From positions 1 through 38,624 of the forward strand of contig CANRAU010000020.1 of NCBI GenBank assembly GCA_947628665.1: a DNA stretch of 38,624 nt, in the 5' to 3' direction. The notes under the pieces are model-generated. The model worked only from the letters and a program-made list of their open reading frames with translations. It had not been told where the DNA came from and ran no database searches. The translations under genes were made by a program, and so were the position numbers. Source of the stretch: an uncultured Clostridia bacterium. Its GTDB lineage: Bacteria; Bacillota; Clostridia; Oscillospirales; Acutalibacteraceae. This document shows, piece after piece, positions 23,384-32,900 of this stretch. The first letter of the stretch is position 1. Each line of letters starts with the position of its first letter.

Positions 23384-24223
23384 CTATTTTTCCATTTTCA
23401 TCGAAATATCAAACGCCTTGACCGAATGGGTCAGCGCGCCGAGCGAAATAATATCCACGCCCGTTTTGGCGACCTCGGCGACTGTTTCCGGCGTGATCCC
23501 GCCCGACGCTTCGGTTTTGGCTCTGCCGTCGATGTACTGTACAGCTTCACGCATCATCTCGACAGACATATTGTCGAGCATAATAATATCCGCACCCGCC
23601 GCGAGCGCCTCCTGCACTTCGGCAAGGTCGCGCGTCTCAACCTCAATTTTTACCATATGCCCGAGCTTTCCCCGCAGCGTCTCCACGGCCGCCGAGATCC
23701 CGCCGCAGGCGTCGATGTGATTGTCCTTGAGCATCGCGCCGTCCGACAGGTTGAAGCGGTGATTTTTGCCGCCGCCCATGACCACGGCGTATTTTTGTAG
23801 CGCGCGAAGTCCCGGGAGCGTTTTGCGCGTATCGGTGATCTGCGCGTTTGTCCCCTGCACCAGAGACACGGCCTGCGCGGTCGCGGTGGCAATGCCCGAC
23901 ATATGCTGCAGCAGATTGAGCGCGGTGCGCTCGCCCTTTAGCAAAAGCACGGTTTTTCCCGAAAATTCCGCGATCCGATCTCCCTTTTGCAGCCGATCGC
24001 CGTCCTGTTTATACACAGTCGCCTGGAACGTATTGTCCAAAAGCTCGAAGGTGCGCAGGGCGACGGACAAGCCGCAAAGCACGCCGTCTGCTTTCGCCAC
24101 GAAATACGCGGTATTCCGCTGTGTTTCGGGAATCAGAAAATCCGACGAAACGTCTAAATAATGGATGTCCTCCTCCAGTGCGCGGGTAATGATCCCGTCC
24201 ACATACATTTGGGGCAGCTTCAT
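23384..24223 (-). CDS. nadC: Nicotinate-nucleotide diphosphorylase (quinolinate phosphoribosyltransferase)
   Basis: A 279-residue enzyme of normal length. It shows ERTALNLLQHMSGIAT, the TRKTLPGLRALQKYAV motif with phosphate-binding residues, GGGKNHRFNLSDGAMLKDNH, the VEVETRDLAEVQEAL strand and the C-terminal ASGGITPETVAEVAKTGVD. It joins quinolinate with phosphoribosyl pyrophosphate to give nicotinic acid mononucleotide, the last committed step of de novo NAD synthesis. Its start overlaps the nadB stop by 4 nt (ATGA), so the two are co-translated. Confidence 0.95.
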   Translation of the reverse strand: MKLPQMYVDGIITRALEEDIHYLDVSSDFLIPETQRNTAYFVAKADGVLCGLSVALRTFELLDNTFQATVYKQDGDRLQKGDRIAEFSGKTVLLLKGERTALNLLQHMSGIATATAQAVSLVQGTNAQITDTRKTLPGLRALQKYAVVMGGGKNHRFNLSDGAMLKDNHIDACGGISAAVETLRGKLGHMVKIEVETRDLAEVQEALAAGADIIMLDNMSVEMMREAVQYIDGRAKTEASGGITPETVAEVAKTGVDIISLGALTHSVKAFDISMKMEK

Positions 24224-25674
24224 CCCTCATCGACCTCCTTTAATATGGTATGCGCCACGACGGCAAGGCTCAGGGCTTCGCAGTAATCGGGCGTGACGGC
24301 GAATTTGCCGTTTTGCAGACGGCTGATGATCGCATCTATGCGTTTTAAGCCCGTGCGTACCGCGCCCGGGTCGGGGATCACGAAATACGCGCGCTGCATA
24401 ATGGAGCGTATCTCCGTGCGCAGACCTTTCGGCAGCGGCGCACCCGCAATATCGGGCGTGAAAGGCGTAACGGCGACGTGTGCAAAGCCCGCCTGCACGC
24501 AGCGCGTAATGTCCTCTGCGGCACGGCGGCCGAACACCAGCGCTTCCAAAAGCGAATTGGAAGCCAAGCGGTTTTTGCCGTGGACGCCCGTACACGAGCA
24601 TTCGCCGACGGCGTACAGCCGCGCAATGCTTGTCCGCGCGTCGAGATCGACCGCAATGCCGCCCATCAGATAGTGCTGACAGGGGAATACGGGGATCAGG
24701 TCTTTTGTAATATCTACGCCGTGCGCCATGCAGCCCTCGTAAATGCCGGGGAAGCGGTGCAGCAGGTAGTCGCGGTCGCGGTGGGTGATGTCGAGATAAA
24801 ACGCGTTGCTGCCCGTTTTGCGGCTTTCCATCAAAATGCACTTGGAAACCACGTCGCGCGGGGCAAGCTCCAACCGCTGGTCGTAGCGGTGCATAAAACG
24901 CTCTTTTTTGCAGTTGAGCAGATAAGCGCCCTCACCGCGCACGGCCTCGCTGATGAGAAACTGCTCGCGATCCGCGCCGTTAAAGGCGGTCGGATGAAAC
25001 TGCACATAGCTTAAATTGCGGATCGTCGCGCCCAGCTCGCTCGCCAGACGAATGCCGTCGCCCGTCGCCACGGCGGGATTGGTGGTGTATTTGTAAACGC
25101 GGCCGATGCCGCCCGTCGCAAGTACGCAGTAGTCGCAGAATACGCAGCTCGGCTTTTCGTCCTGCAGAAGCTCCGCACGAAATCCGCTCTTGACCCTTTG
25201 AAGCCGATAGACCATGGTGTTTTCGCACAGGGTAATGTTTTTTCGCCGCCGCAATTCCAAAAGCAGCTTGTTGACGATCTCCGCACCCGTTGTGTCCCTG
25301 TGATGGACGATCCTGCGGCGACAGTGTCCGCCCTCCAAGGTCTTTTGAATGCTGCCGTCGGGATTTTTGTCAAAATCCACGCCGTACTGCATGATTTTGC
25401 GCACGTCGTCCGGCCCTTCGTGTACCAGCACCTCTACTGCGTCGGGATCGTTTTTGCGCTGCCCCGCGATCATCGTGTCCTCAAAATGCAGCTCGAAGCT
25501 GTCGTTTTCCGTACTCAGGACGGCGGCGACGCCGCCCTGCGCCAAAGAGCTGTTGGAAAGCGTATCGCTTTTTTTGGAAAGCACCAGCACCGAGAGCGTT
25601 TCGGGCAGGGAAAGCGCGGTATAAAGCCCGCCGACCCCCGCGCCGACGATCAACACGTCATATTTGGTTTCCAT
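24220..25674 (-). CDS. nadB: L-aspartate oxidase
   Basis: A 484-residue flavoprotein of the succinate dehydrogenase/fumarate reductase family. The FAD motif VLIVGAGVGGLYTALSL is at the N-terminus. SLAQGGVAAVL, EGGHCRRRIVHHRDTTG, QFHPTAF and RLASNSLLEALVFGRRAAEDI follow. It oxidises aspartate to iminoaspartate, using fumarate as acceptor in anaerobes. The ribosome binding site is weak. It is coupled to nadC, but nadA (quinolinate synthase), which usually accompanies them, is not in this window. Upstream, 114 nt separate it from murC on the same strand with no strong terminator, so read-through from murC is possible. That gap holds a small ACAGCCG/CGGCTGT hairpin. Confidence 0.95.
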   Translation of the reverse strand: METKYDVLIVGAGVGGLYTALSLPETLSVLVLSKKSDTLSNSSLAQGGVAAVLSTENDSFELHFEDTMIAGQRKNDPDAVEVLVHEGPDDVRKIMQYGVDFDKNPDGSIQKTLEGGHCRRRIVHHRDTTGAEIVNKLLLELRRRKNITLCENTMVYRLQRVKSGFRAELLQDEKPSCVFCDYCVLATGGIGRVYKYTTNPAVATGDGIRLASELGATIRNLSYVQFHPTAFNGADREQFLISEAVRGEGAYLLNCKKERFMHRYDQRLELAPRDVVSKCILMESRKTGSNAFYLDITHRDRDYLLHRFPGIYEGCMAHGVDITKDLIPVFPCQHYLMGGIAVDLDARTSIARLYAVGECSCTGVHGKNRLASNSLLEALVFGRRAAEDITRCVQAGFAHVAVTPFTPDIAGAPLPKGLRTEIRSIMQRAYFVIPDPGAVRTGLKRIDAIISRLQNGKFAVTPDYCEALSLAVVAHTILKEVDEG

Positions 25675-25788
25675 ATCGTATCACAACCGTTTGCAAAGCA
25701 CAGCCGCCGTTCATTTGGCAAGGCTTCGGCTGTCGCTTAAAAGTTTGTACATCCGTCGTGGGACATATCGGGTTCGACGCCCCTCAGC

Positions 25789-27165
25789 TTAAGCCTTCAG
25801 CCGCCCGATCATGATTTTGGCGGCCTTGTAAATGTCGCCGCAGCCGAGCGTCAAAACGAGATCGCCCGCCTCGGCGTTCGCAAGCACATGATCCGCCACC
25901 TCGTCAAAGGTGTTGAACCAGACAGAGCCCGGGATTTTTTCGGCAAGCTGCGCGGTATAAACATGGTAGGTGTTGCGCTCGCGCGAACCCATGATCTCGG
26001 TCATGACGCAACGGTCGGGAATTTGCAGCACCTGCGCAAAATCGTCCATCAGCATGAATGTGCGCGAATAGGTAAAGGGCTGAAACACCGCCCAAACCCT
26101 GTTGTAGCCCATTTGCATTGCCGCTTCCAGCGTCACGCGAAGCTCTGCGGGGTGATGGGCATAGTCGTCGATGAAGTCGATGCCCGCAAAGGTACCTAAG
26201 CGTTCAAAACGACGTCCCGCGCCGCCGAAAGTCTCTAAGCCCGTTTTGCAGACGGCGAAGTCCGCGCCCGCATGCATACTTGCGGCTGTCGCGGCAAGGG
26301 CGTTGAGGATATTGTGCCGCCCGGGGACTTGCAATTCGATGCGCCCGAGACACTCGCCGCCATGCATTACGTCGAATGCATAAAACGCCCCGCGCCGGAC
26401 TTCGATGTCGGCGGGATACCAGTCGTTCGTATCGGCAAAGCCAAAGGAAATACGCGCTTTGCCGTCCACACCGTTCAGCGCGGTCAGGGTGTTTCGGTCG
26501 TCGCCGTTGTAAATGACCGCATCCGTCGCCATGGAGGCGAATTTGTGGAAGCTCGCGATCAAATTGTCCAGCGTCTTGAAGTAATCGAGATGATCCTCGT
26601 CGATATTGAGGATCACCGCGACCGCAGGGGAAAGCTCCAAAAAGGTATCGACGAATTCGCACGCTTCGCAGACAAAATGCTCACTTTTGCCGACAAGGCC
26701 GTTAGAACCGATGAGCGGCAGCCGCCCGCCGATCACGGCGGAGGGATCAAGGCCGCCTTTCAGCAGGATCTGCGTGATCATCGAGGTCACGGTGGTTTTG
26801 CCGTGCGTGCCGCAAACGCCGATGCAGTCCTTATATAGCCGCGAGATCGCACCGAACAGCTTTGCACGCTCAAAGGTGGGGATCCCACTCTGCTTGGCGG
26901 CGACCAGCTCGGGGTTATCCGAAAGCAGCGCGGCAGTGTAGATCACCATTTCGGCGTCCCCGATATTTTCCGCGCGCTGTCCCATGGCGACGGGAATTCC
27001 CAACGCGCGAATGCGCGCAAGCGTATCGCTTTCGTTGTTGTCGGACCCCGAGAGAAGATAGCCTTCGTGATGCAGAATTTCCGCAAGCGGACACATCCCG
27101 CTGCCGCCGATGCCGATAAAATGAATGCGGCGAATCTGTTTTAACAAAGTATCTATATCTTGCAT
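25789..27165 (-). CDS. murC: UDP-N-acetylmuramate--L-alanine ligase
   Basis: A 458-residue Mur ligase starting at 27165. Upstream in-frame codons would add unrelated sequence, although the ribosome binding site here is weak. It has the N-terminal UDP-binding HFIGIGGSGMCPLAEIL, the P-loop GVCGTHGKTTVTSMI, the metal-binding NIDEDHLDYF, and the C-terminal DDYAHHPAELRVTLEAA and QPFTYSRT motifs. It adds L-alanine to UDP-N-acetylmuramic acid with ATP, the first peptide step of peptidoglycan synthesis in the cytosol. Its own promoter is at 27288-27316, with a leader of about 115 nt containing a GCGGTTT/AAACCGC hairpin (27187-27210). Confidence 0.95.
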   Translation of the reverse strand: MQDIDTLLKQIRRIHFIGIGGSGMCPLAEILHHEGYLLSGSDNNESDTLARIRALGIPVAMGQRAENIGDAEMVIYTAALLSDNPELVAAKQSGIPTFERAKLFGAISRLYKDCIGVCGTHGKTTVTSMITQILLKGGLDPSAVIGGRLPLIGSNGLVGKSEHFVCEACEFVDTFLELSPAVAVILNIDEDHLDYFKTLDNLIASFHKFASMATDAVIYNGDDRNTLTALNGVDGKARISFGFADTNDWYPADIEVRRGAFYAFDVMHGGECLGRIELQVPGRHNILNALAATAASMHAGADFAVCKTGLETFGGAGRRFERLGTFAGIDFIDDYAHHPAELRVTLEAAMQMGYNRVWAVFQPFTYSRTFMLMDDFAQVLQIPDRCVMTEIMGSRERNTYHVYTAQLAEKIPGSVWFNTFDEVADHVLANAEAGDLVLTLGCGDIYKAAKIMIGRLKA

Positions 27166-27287
27166 AGTTTTACCATAGCCATGGGTGCGGTTTTGAAAAC
27201 GGCAAACCGCTTTTCCGATGGCTTCCTTTCTGCGTGCAGAACACGCGTACACAGCCTTTCATGGTTGCAAAGACTGTAATCTATCTT

Positions 27288-27316
27288 ATTATATTGCAAA
27301 GCGCGAAAAATTTAAA
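27288..27316 (-). promoter_or_regulatory. Sigma-A promoter of murC
   Basis: On the minus strand, TTTAAA (27311-27316), a 17-bp spacer and a perfect TATAAT (27288-27293). It is divergent from the dpaA promoter, with about 20 bp between the two upstream edges. Confidence 0.65.
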
Positions 27317-27336
27317 CCCCCAAACGCAAGTTTATC

Positions 27337-27364
27337 ACAATAAATTGCGGCATTTCATAATATA
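27337..27364 (+). promoter_or_regulatory. Sigma-K-like promoter of dpaA
   Basis: AC (27337-27338), 17 nt and CATAATATA (27356-27364). This matches the sigma-K consensus AC-N16/17-CATANNNTA. It fits the known mother-cell expression of dipicolinate synthase late in sporulation. It lies 31 nt upstream of the TTG start. Confidence 0.6.
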
Positions 27365-27395
27365 CTTTAGAAATCGGAAAAAGGGGTGCCGCATT

Positions 27396-28229
27396 TTGCA
27401 GACCGTTGTATTGATCGGCGGCGATGACCGCAGCCGCTATTTGAATACGTATTTTCATAAACAGGGCTTTCTTACATATTGCTTCGGTTTAGACTGCGCC
27501 ATAGACATGGATTCCCTGCAAGCGGCGCTTCGGAGCAATATTGCGGCGGTGATTCTGCCGCTGCCGGCGACCCGCGACGGCCAAACCGTCCATATCCCCT
27601 TAACGGGGGACATTCTGCCGTTTGAGACACTGTGCGCGCTTTTGAGAACGGACACGGTCGTTTTCGGCGGGATGCTTCCCGAAGCGGTCACGGAACAATT
27701 CTTCAAACGGGGCATACGGACGGTGGACTATTACGACGACTCGGTCGTTTTGCAAAACGCCGTGCTGACGGCCAAGGGCGCGATGCAGGTTTTGCTTCGG
27801 CACAGGCATGTGCCGATCGGGAAGCTGCGGATCGCCGTGGCGGGCTACGGCAGAGTAGCCCGCGCCGTCGTCGGGGAGCTGCTTCCATGCGGCTGCACGC
27901 CGACGGTCGCCGCACGGCGCGAAGAGGCGCGATCTGCGGCGAAAGAGAAGGGCTGTAAGGCGATCTCTGTCGCGGAGCTTCAACAAGACCCGTCGGCATA
28001 CGATGTGCTGCTCAATACCGTTCCCGCGCGCCTGTTCTCGTGGGAGACCCTCGAAAAAACCAAGCCGGATGTACTGCTTGTGGAGCTTGCCTCTGCGCCG
28101 TTCGGCTTTGATTTTGAAGCCGCCCGTGCGATCGGGCGGGAGATCGTCAACGCACAGTCGCTTCCCGGAAAATATGCGCCGCAGGCCGCCGCAACCATCA
28201 TAGGCGAGAAAATCAAAAGTCTTTTATAG
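27396..28229 (+). CDS. dpaA: Dipicolinate synthase subunit A (SpoVFA)
   Basis: A 277-residue protein starting at TTG 27396, 9 nt after AAGGGG. The open frame extends upstream through the promoter, which argues against an earlier start. It opens with VVLIGGDDRSRYLNTYF. Its second half is a Rossmann domain with IAVAGYGRVARAVVGEL. With DpaB it converts the diaminopimelate-pathway precursor dihydroxytetrahydrodipicolinate to dipicolinic acid in the mother cell. Dipicolinic acid is then loaded into the spore core as its calcium chelate and gives heat resistance. dpaB follows after a gap of 133 nt, longer than in Bacillus. Confidence 0.93.
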   Translation: MQTVVLIGGDDRSRYLNTYFHKQGFLTYCFGLDCAIDMDSLQAALRSNIAAVILPLPATRDGQTVHIPLTGDILPFETLCALLRTDTVVFGGMLPEAVTEQFFKRGIRTVDYYDDSVVLQNAVLTAKGAMQVLLRHRHVPIGKLRIAVAGYGRVARAVVGELLPCGCTPTVAARREEARSAAKEKGCKAISVAELQQDPSAYDVLLNTVPARLFSWETLEKTKPDVLLVELASAPFGFDFEAARAIGREIVNAQSLPGKYAPQAAATIIGEKIKSLL

Positions 28230-28362
28230 CCGGGGGAAGTCGAGCTGCCGCAAAGGCGTCAAACCCGTCTGCGGCGTCTCGGCCGTTTTTGTCTCGCGAT
28301 ACGGTTCGTATCGCTTCGCCGAAAGGACGCCCCTCGGCTGCCAGAAAGGGAGGGAAAGCAAA
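28230..28362 (+). other. Spacer between dpaA and dpaB with hairpins
   Basis: No gene is present. GCCGCA (28247-28252) can pair with TGCGGC (28270-28275), followed by CTCGGCCGTTTTT, a possible weak terminator. GCGATACG (28296-28303) pairs perfectly with CGTATCGC (28307-28314) around GTT. These could adjust the ratio of DpaA to DpaB or process the transcript. That reading is inferred. Confidence 0.4.
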
Positions 28363-28935
28363 ATGTCCCCAATTACAGTGGGATTTGCCATGTGCGGCTC
28401 GTTTTGTACATTCCACAAGGTGATCCCCGAGGTCGAGCGCTTGGTGACGCTCGGCTATCATGTAATTCCGATCATGTCCGAAACCGCATACTCGACGGAC
28501 ACACGCTTCGGCAAGGCGGCGGATTTCAGAAATAAATTGCAGACGATCACAGGAAATGCCATCATTCATTCCGTGTTTTCCGCAGAACCCATAGGCCCGA
28601 AAAAGCTGCTGGATCTGCTGGTGATCGCGCCCGCGACGGGCAATACGCTCGCAAAGCTTGCCAACGGCATTACCGACACGCCCGTTACGCTCGCGTGCAA
28701 GGCGCACTTGCGAAATGCCCGTCCGGTGCTCATCGCGGTCTCCACCAACGATGCGCTCGGCACGGCCGCAAAAAACATAGGACTTTTAATGAATGCGAAG
28801 CATATGTTTTTTGTGCCGATGCGGCAGGATGATCCCGTCAAAAAACCCAATTCCATTGTAGCGGATTTCACCCAAATTCCCGACGCTGCGGCCGCCGCCC
28901 TCGAAAACCGGCAGTTGCAGCCGATGTATTGCTGA
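28363..28935 (+). CDS. dpaB: Dipicolinate synthase subunit B (SpoVFB)
   Basis: A 190-residue flavoprotein-like protein of the HFCD/phosphopantothenoylcysteine-decarboxylase fold, with GGGAGGG before ATG 28363. It starts VGFAMCGSFCTFHKVIPEVERL and contains LLVIAPATGNTLAKLANGITDTPVT, both typical of SpoVFB. It is the second subunit of dipicolinate synthase, working with DpaA. It is followed 14 nt later by a strong hairpin, so dpaA-dpaB is a two-gene sporulation unit. Confidence 0.94.
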   Translation: MSPITVGFAMCGSFCTFHKVIPEVERLVTLGYHVIPIMSETAYSTDTRFGKAADFRNKLQTITGNAIIHSVFSAEPIGPKKLLDLLVIAPATGNTLAKLANGITDTPVTLACKAHLRNARPVLIAVSTNDALGTAAKNIGLLMNAKHMFFVPMRQDDPVKKPNSIVADFTQIPDAAAAALENRQLQPMYC

Positions 28936-28949
28936 AAAAATCGGACAAT

Positions 28950-28990
28950 GAAGCGTCGTTCGGACTTCCGGACGGCGCTTCGTTCGATTT
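28950..28990 (+). terminator. Terminator after dpaB
   Basis: A 14-bp stem with two G-U pairs (28950-28963 with 28968-28981, loop ACTT) begins GAAGCG and ends CGCTTC, followed by a short T tract. The next 115 nt hold no gene before the ABC transporter promoter. Confidence 0.7.
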
Positions 28991-29106
28991 TGATGTGCGA
29001 ATCGGAAAAGGCAGATCCCCTACGCTTCAAAATTCCTCCGTCAGATTGCTCAGCACGGCATGGGGCTTTTTGTGTTTTTTGCCTAATTTACAGGAAAAAA
29101 TATTTT

Positions 29107-29160
29107 TTGATAGAATTCTTTATCTGTATATGCTATACTCTTAATATCTGTATATGATAT
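29107..29160 (+). promoter_or_regulatory. ABC transporter promoter overlapped by two direct repeats
   Basis: An extended -10 element, TGCTATACT (29131-29139), lies downstream of TTGATA (29107-29112, 21 bp spacing, too long to be ideal). Two 15-bp direct repeats, ATCTGTATATGmTAT, are at 29122-29136 and 29146-29160. They start 24 bp apart, and the first covers the -10. Such a layout is that of a repressor operator. The AT-rich 5' flank may be an UP element. The leader also carries a GGCGG/CCGCC hairpin (29209-29222) before the start codon at 29258. Confidence 0.55.
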
Positions 29161-29257
29161 GACCTTATTATCAATATCGAAAAGAAAGGAACGCACCCAA
29201 ACGGAAAGGGCGGAAATCCGCCATGGAATGCGGTGTGCGGGCAGTAGGGAAAACGGT

Positions 29258-29959
29258 ATGTCTTTTATTGAAATGAAAAATGTAACCAAAACCTACAGAA
29301 TGGGCGAGGTCGAGATCAAAGCGTTGGACGAAGTGGGCTTCGGCATCGAAAAGGGCGAATTCGTTGTGATCGTCGGCCCTTCGGGCGCGGGCAAAACCAC
29401 GATCCTCAACATTTTGGGCGGCATGGATACCGCCACTTCGGGAGAAATTTATGTCGATAACGAGACGATCACGCAATTTGACGAAAAGGCGCTGACGACC
29501 TATCGGCGCGACGACGTCGGCTTTGTGTTCCAGTTCTACAATTTGATCGGAAACCTGACTGCTGTGGAAAACGTGGAGCTTGCGCTGCAAATTTCCCAAA
29601 ACCCGTTAAGCGCGAAAACCGTTTTGCAGGAAGTAGGTCTTGGCAACCGTATGGACAACTTCCCCGCGCAGCTTTCGGGCGGTGAGCAGCAGCGCGTTTC
29701 CATTGCGCGCGCGCTTGCCAAAAATCCGAAGCTGCTTTTGTGCGACGAGCCGACGGGCGCGCTGGACTACATCACAGGCAAATCCATTTTAAAGCTTTTG
29801 CAGGATACCTGCCGCGAAAAGGGCGTTACGATCGTGGTCATCACCCACAATCTGGCGATCGCCCCCATGGCGGATAAGGTTATCAAGGTCAAGAACGGGA
29901 AAATTGACCAGATCCTGATGAACAAGCGACCCACCCCCGTCGAATATATTGAGTGGTAA
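29258..29959 (+). CDS. ABC transporter ATP-binding protein (MacB/LolD type)
   Basis: A 233-residue ATPase. ATG 29258 gives the family's usual N-terminus [16 protein letters not shown]; an upstream start would add 33 unrelated residues. Walker A is GPSGAGKTT, the signature is [16 protein letters not shown], Walker B is [12 protein letters not shown], and the switch histidine is in VITHN. It powers the FtsX-type permease encoded 12 nt downstream. Such pairs export peptides, antibiotics or lipids, or act mechanically on envelope enzymes, and they are not importers. No two-component system is adjacent. Confidence 0.93.
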   Translation: MSFIEMKNVTKTYRMGEVEIKALDEVGFGIEKGEFVVIVGPSGAGKTTILNILGGMDTATSGEIYVDNETITQFDEKALTTYRRDDVGFVFQFYNLIGNLTAVENVELALQISQNPLSAKTVLQEVGLGNRMDNFPAQLSGGEQQRVSIARALAKNPKLLLCDEPTGALDYITGKSILKLLQDTCREKGVTIVVITHNLAIAPMADKVIKVKNGKIDQILMNKRPTPVEYIEW

Positions 29960-29971
29960 AGGACTTCGGCT

Positions 29972-32900
29972 ATGACAAAGGGAATGAGAAAAGACTTCCG
30001 CAGAGAAGTCAAACACAGCTTCAGCCGATTCCTGTCGATCCTGCTGATCTCCGCGCTCGGCGTGGCGTTCTTTGCGGGCGTGCGTTCGGCGTCCCCCGCC
30101 ATGCTTGCGTCTGCGGACGCCACCTATGACAGCGAAAATCTGACGGACATCCGCATTCTCGGCACGCTCGGCATGACAAAAGACGATGTGGCGACGCTTT
30201 TGAGTCTCGACGGCGTTCAGGGCGCGGAGGGCATTTTCACCAAGGATCTTCTCTGCGAGACCGACAAGCAGATCGTCGTGGCAAAGGCGCTTTCGCTGAC
30301 CGACAGCATCAATTTGCTCAAGGTCAAACAGGGGCGTTTCCCCGAAAGCTACAACGAATGCATCGTAGACGGCGCATTTTTGGAGGCGTCGGGCTATACG
30401 CTCGGGGATACGGTGCGCCTGAAAACCGGTACGGAGGAAAAGCTCTCCGATACGCTGGCGGAGGATGAATTCCTGATCGTCGGCGTGGGGGAGACCGCCT
30501 ATTATATGGATGATGACCGCGGCTCTGCCGCCATCGGCGACGGCACGGTCGACGGCTTGGTTATTATCCCGAAAGAGGCGTTTACGCAGGAATTCTATTC
30601 CGAAGTGCTGGTGACCATGACGGGCGCGGCGGAAATGAGCTGCTTCTCCGACGAATACGACGCGCTTTTAAACCGCGTGCGCGCCAATATCGAGAGCATT
30701 GAGGAGCAAAGCTGTGCGGCGCGCCTTGCAAAGTTTCGACAGGATGCCGACAGCAAGCTCAACGACGCCAAATTCGAGTTCCAGAAGAAAAAGGATAAGG
30801 CCATCAGTGACTTGGGGGACGCGTACCAAACGTTGATGAACTCTCAGGCGGAGTTGGAAAGCGGCAGACAGGAGATCGAGCAGAAACGCGGGGATATAGA
30901 AGAACTGCGCATGCTGCTGGATTCCGGCGATGAGCGCGTGGAGAGCGGCAAGACGCAGATCGCCGAAGCGCGGCAGGCAATCAACGATCTCGAAGCGCAA
31001 AAGAACGAGCTGGAAGCGGAGATCGAGCGTCAGGAAGCCGCCGTTGTCGAAAAGGAAAAACAACTGCAAAAGGACGCGCCCTATATTTCCAATCAGGAGT
31101 ATTATCAGCGCAGTCTGGAGATCGTGCGGGATACTGCGACGGTCGAATATTATAAAAATCAACTGCCGACCATCGAGCAGAGCATCGCGGCCGTCAATGA
31201 GCGCGTCGAAATCGCCGAGGCGTTTATAGAGGATTACCCCAAGGCGGCGGCCACTGCGCGCGAACGCATTGCGGAGGGCGAAAAACAGCTTGAAGAGGCG
31301 GAAAAGAAGATCCAGGACGGTGAAATTGCGCTGGATCGCGCCAAAGAGGATTACGAGGTCGCGAGCGAGGACGCGGAAGCGGAGATCACCGCGGCGGAGG
31401 AGCGTCTCCAAAAATCCGAGGACGAGATCAACAATATGCAAATGCCGAAGTGGTATATTTTGGATCGCACGTCGATCTCCAGCTATGCCGCCTTCAAAAA
31501 CGACGCGGACAGCATCCGCGCCGTCGGCACGGTGTTCCCCGTGATCTTCTTTTTGGTCGCCGCGCTCGTATCGCTGACGACAATGACGCGCATGGTCGAG
31601 GAGGAACGTACCGAGATCGGCACGCTCAAGGCGCTCGGCTACAGCAAGCGCGCCATTACCGCGAAATTTGTGCTGTACGCCCTGCTCTCCACGCTGATCG
31701 GCAGCATTTTGGGCGCGGCGCTCGGCGAAGCGCTGCTGCCGACGCTGATCATTCGCACCTATCGGCTGGTGTACACCAATTTGACCAAAGTCGTGATCAC
31801 CGTACAACTGCTCAACGCCGTGATTGCCGCACTCCTCGCCGTGCTCGCTACGGTCGGCGGCGCGATGGCGGCAAGTGTGCGCGTACTGTTTGAAGAGCCT
31901 GCATCGCTCATGCGTCCCGCCGCGCCGCAGATGGGGAAACGCATCTTTATGGAAGATATCGACTTTATTTGGTTGCGGTTGAATTTCGCGCAGAAAGCTG
32001 CGTGCCGTAACCTGTTCCGTTATAAAAAGCGGTTGTTTATGACCATTCTTGGCGTCGCGGGCTGCACCGCGCTGTTGCTTGTGGGCTTCGGCATCCGGGA
32101 TTCGGTGAAAATGGTACCCGAAAAGCAGTTCGGCGAGGTCGTGGCGTATCAGGGTACGGTCGGCGCGGATACGTCCCTGTCGCGCGCGGAACGCCGTCAG
32201 CTGCTTGCGAAGGTCGCTTCGGTCGAGGGCGTGACGGATTATCTGCAAACCAAGAGCATCGTCACCTATGCCCAAACCGAAAAGGGCGAAACCACGGCCT
32301 ATCTGATCGTACCGCAGGATACCGCAAAGTTGGGCGAGTATGTACATCTGCGCACAGCGCGTTTCCCGCATGAGGACTGCCGGCTTACCGATGACGGTGT
32401 GCTGATCACCGCGAAATTCGCCAAGCTCTTGGGCGTTTCTGTGGGCGATATGATCACGATCAAAGAGGATAAAACCGCCGATCCCGTGGGCGATGTGCGC
32501 GTGGCGGGCATTGTCGAAAATTATCTCAACCACTACATTTACATGACGCCCAATATTTACAAGGCGCTCTACGGCGAAACAGCCTCTTTGAACGCGGCGC
32601 TGATTCAAACACAGGAGGGCGCCGACGCCGGAAAAATCGCCGAGTCTCTGCTGCAGATCAACGGCGTGACCTCGGTCACCATGAATGCCGACACACAGCG
32701 GCAGGTCAATGAAATGCTCGGCAATCTGACCGTCATCATCGCCGTGATGATCCTTGCGGCGGGGCTGTTGGCGTTCATCGTCCTTTACAACCTCAACAAC
32801 ATCAATATCACCGAACGGCGGCGAGAGCTTGCCACGCTGCGTGTGCTGGGCTTTTACGACGGCGAGCTTGCCGCCTATGTCTACCGCGAAAATGTGATCC

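Noticed and set aside
25675-25788. GGGTTCGACGCCC between nadB and murC considered as a tRNA T-arm
   Set aside because: Only three of the five T-stem pairs form, and no acceptor, anticodon or D arm accompanies it.
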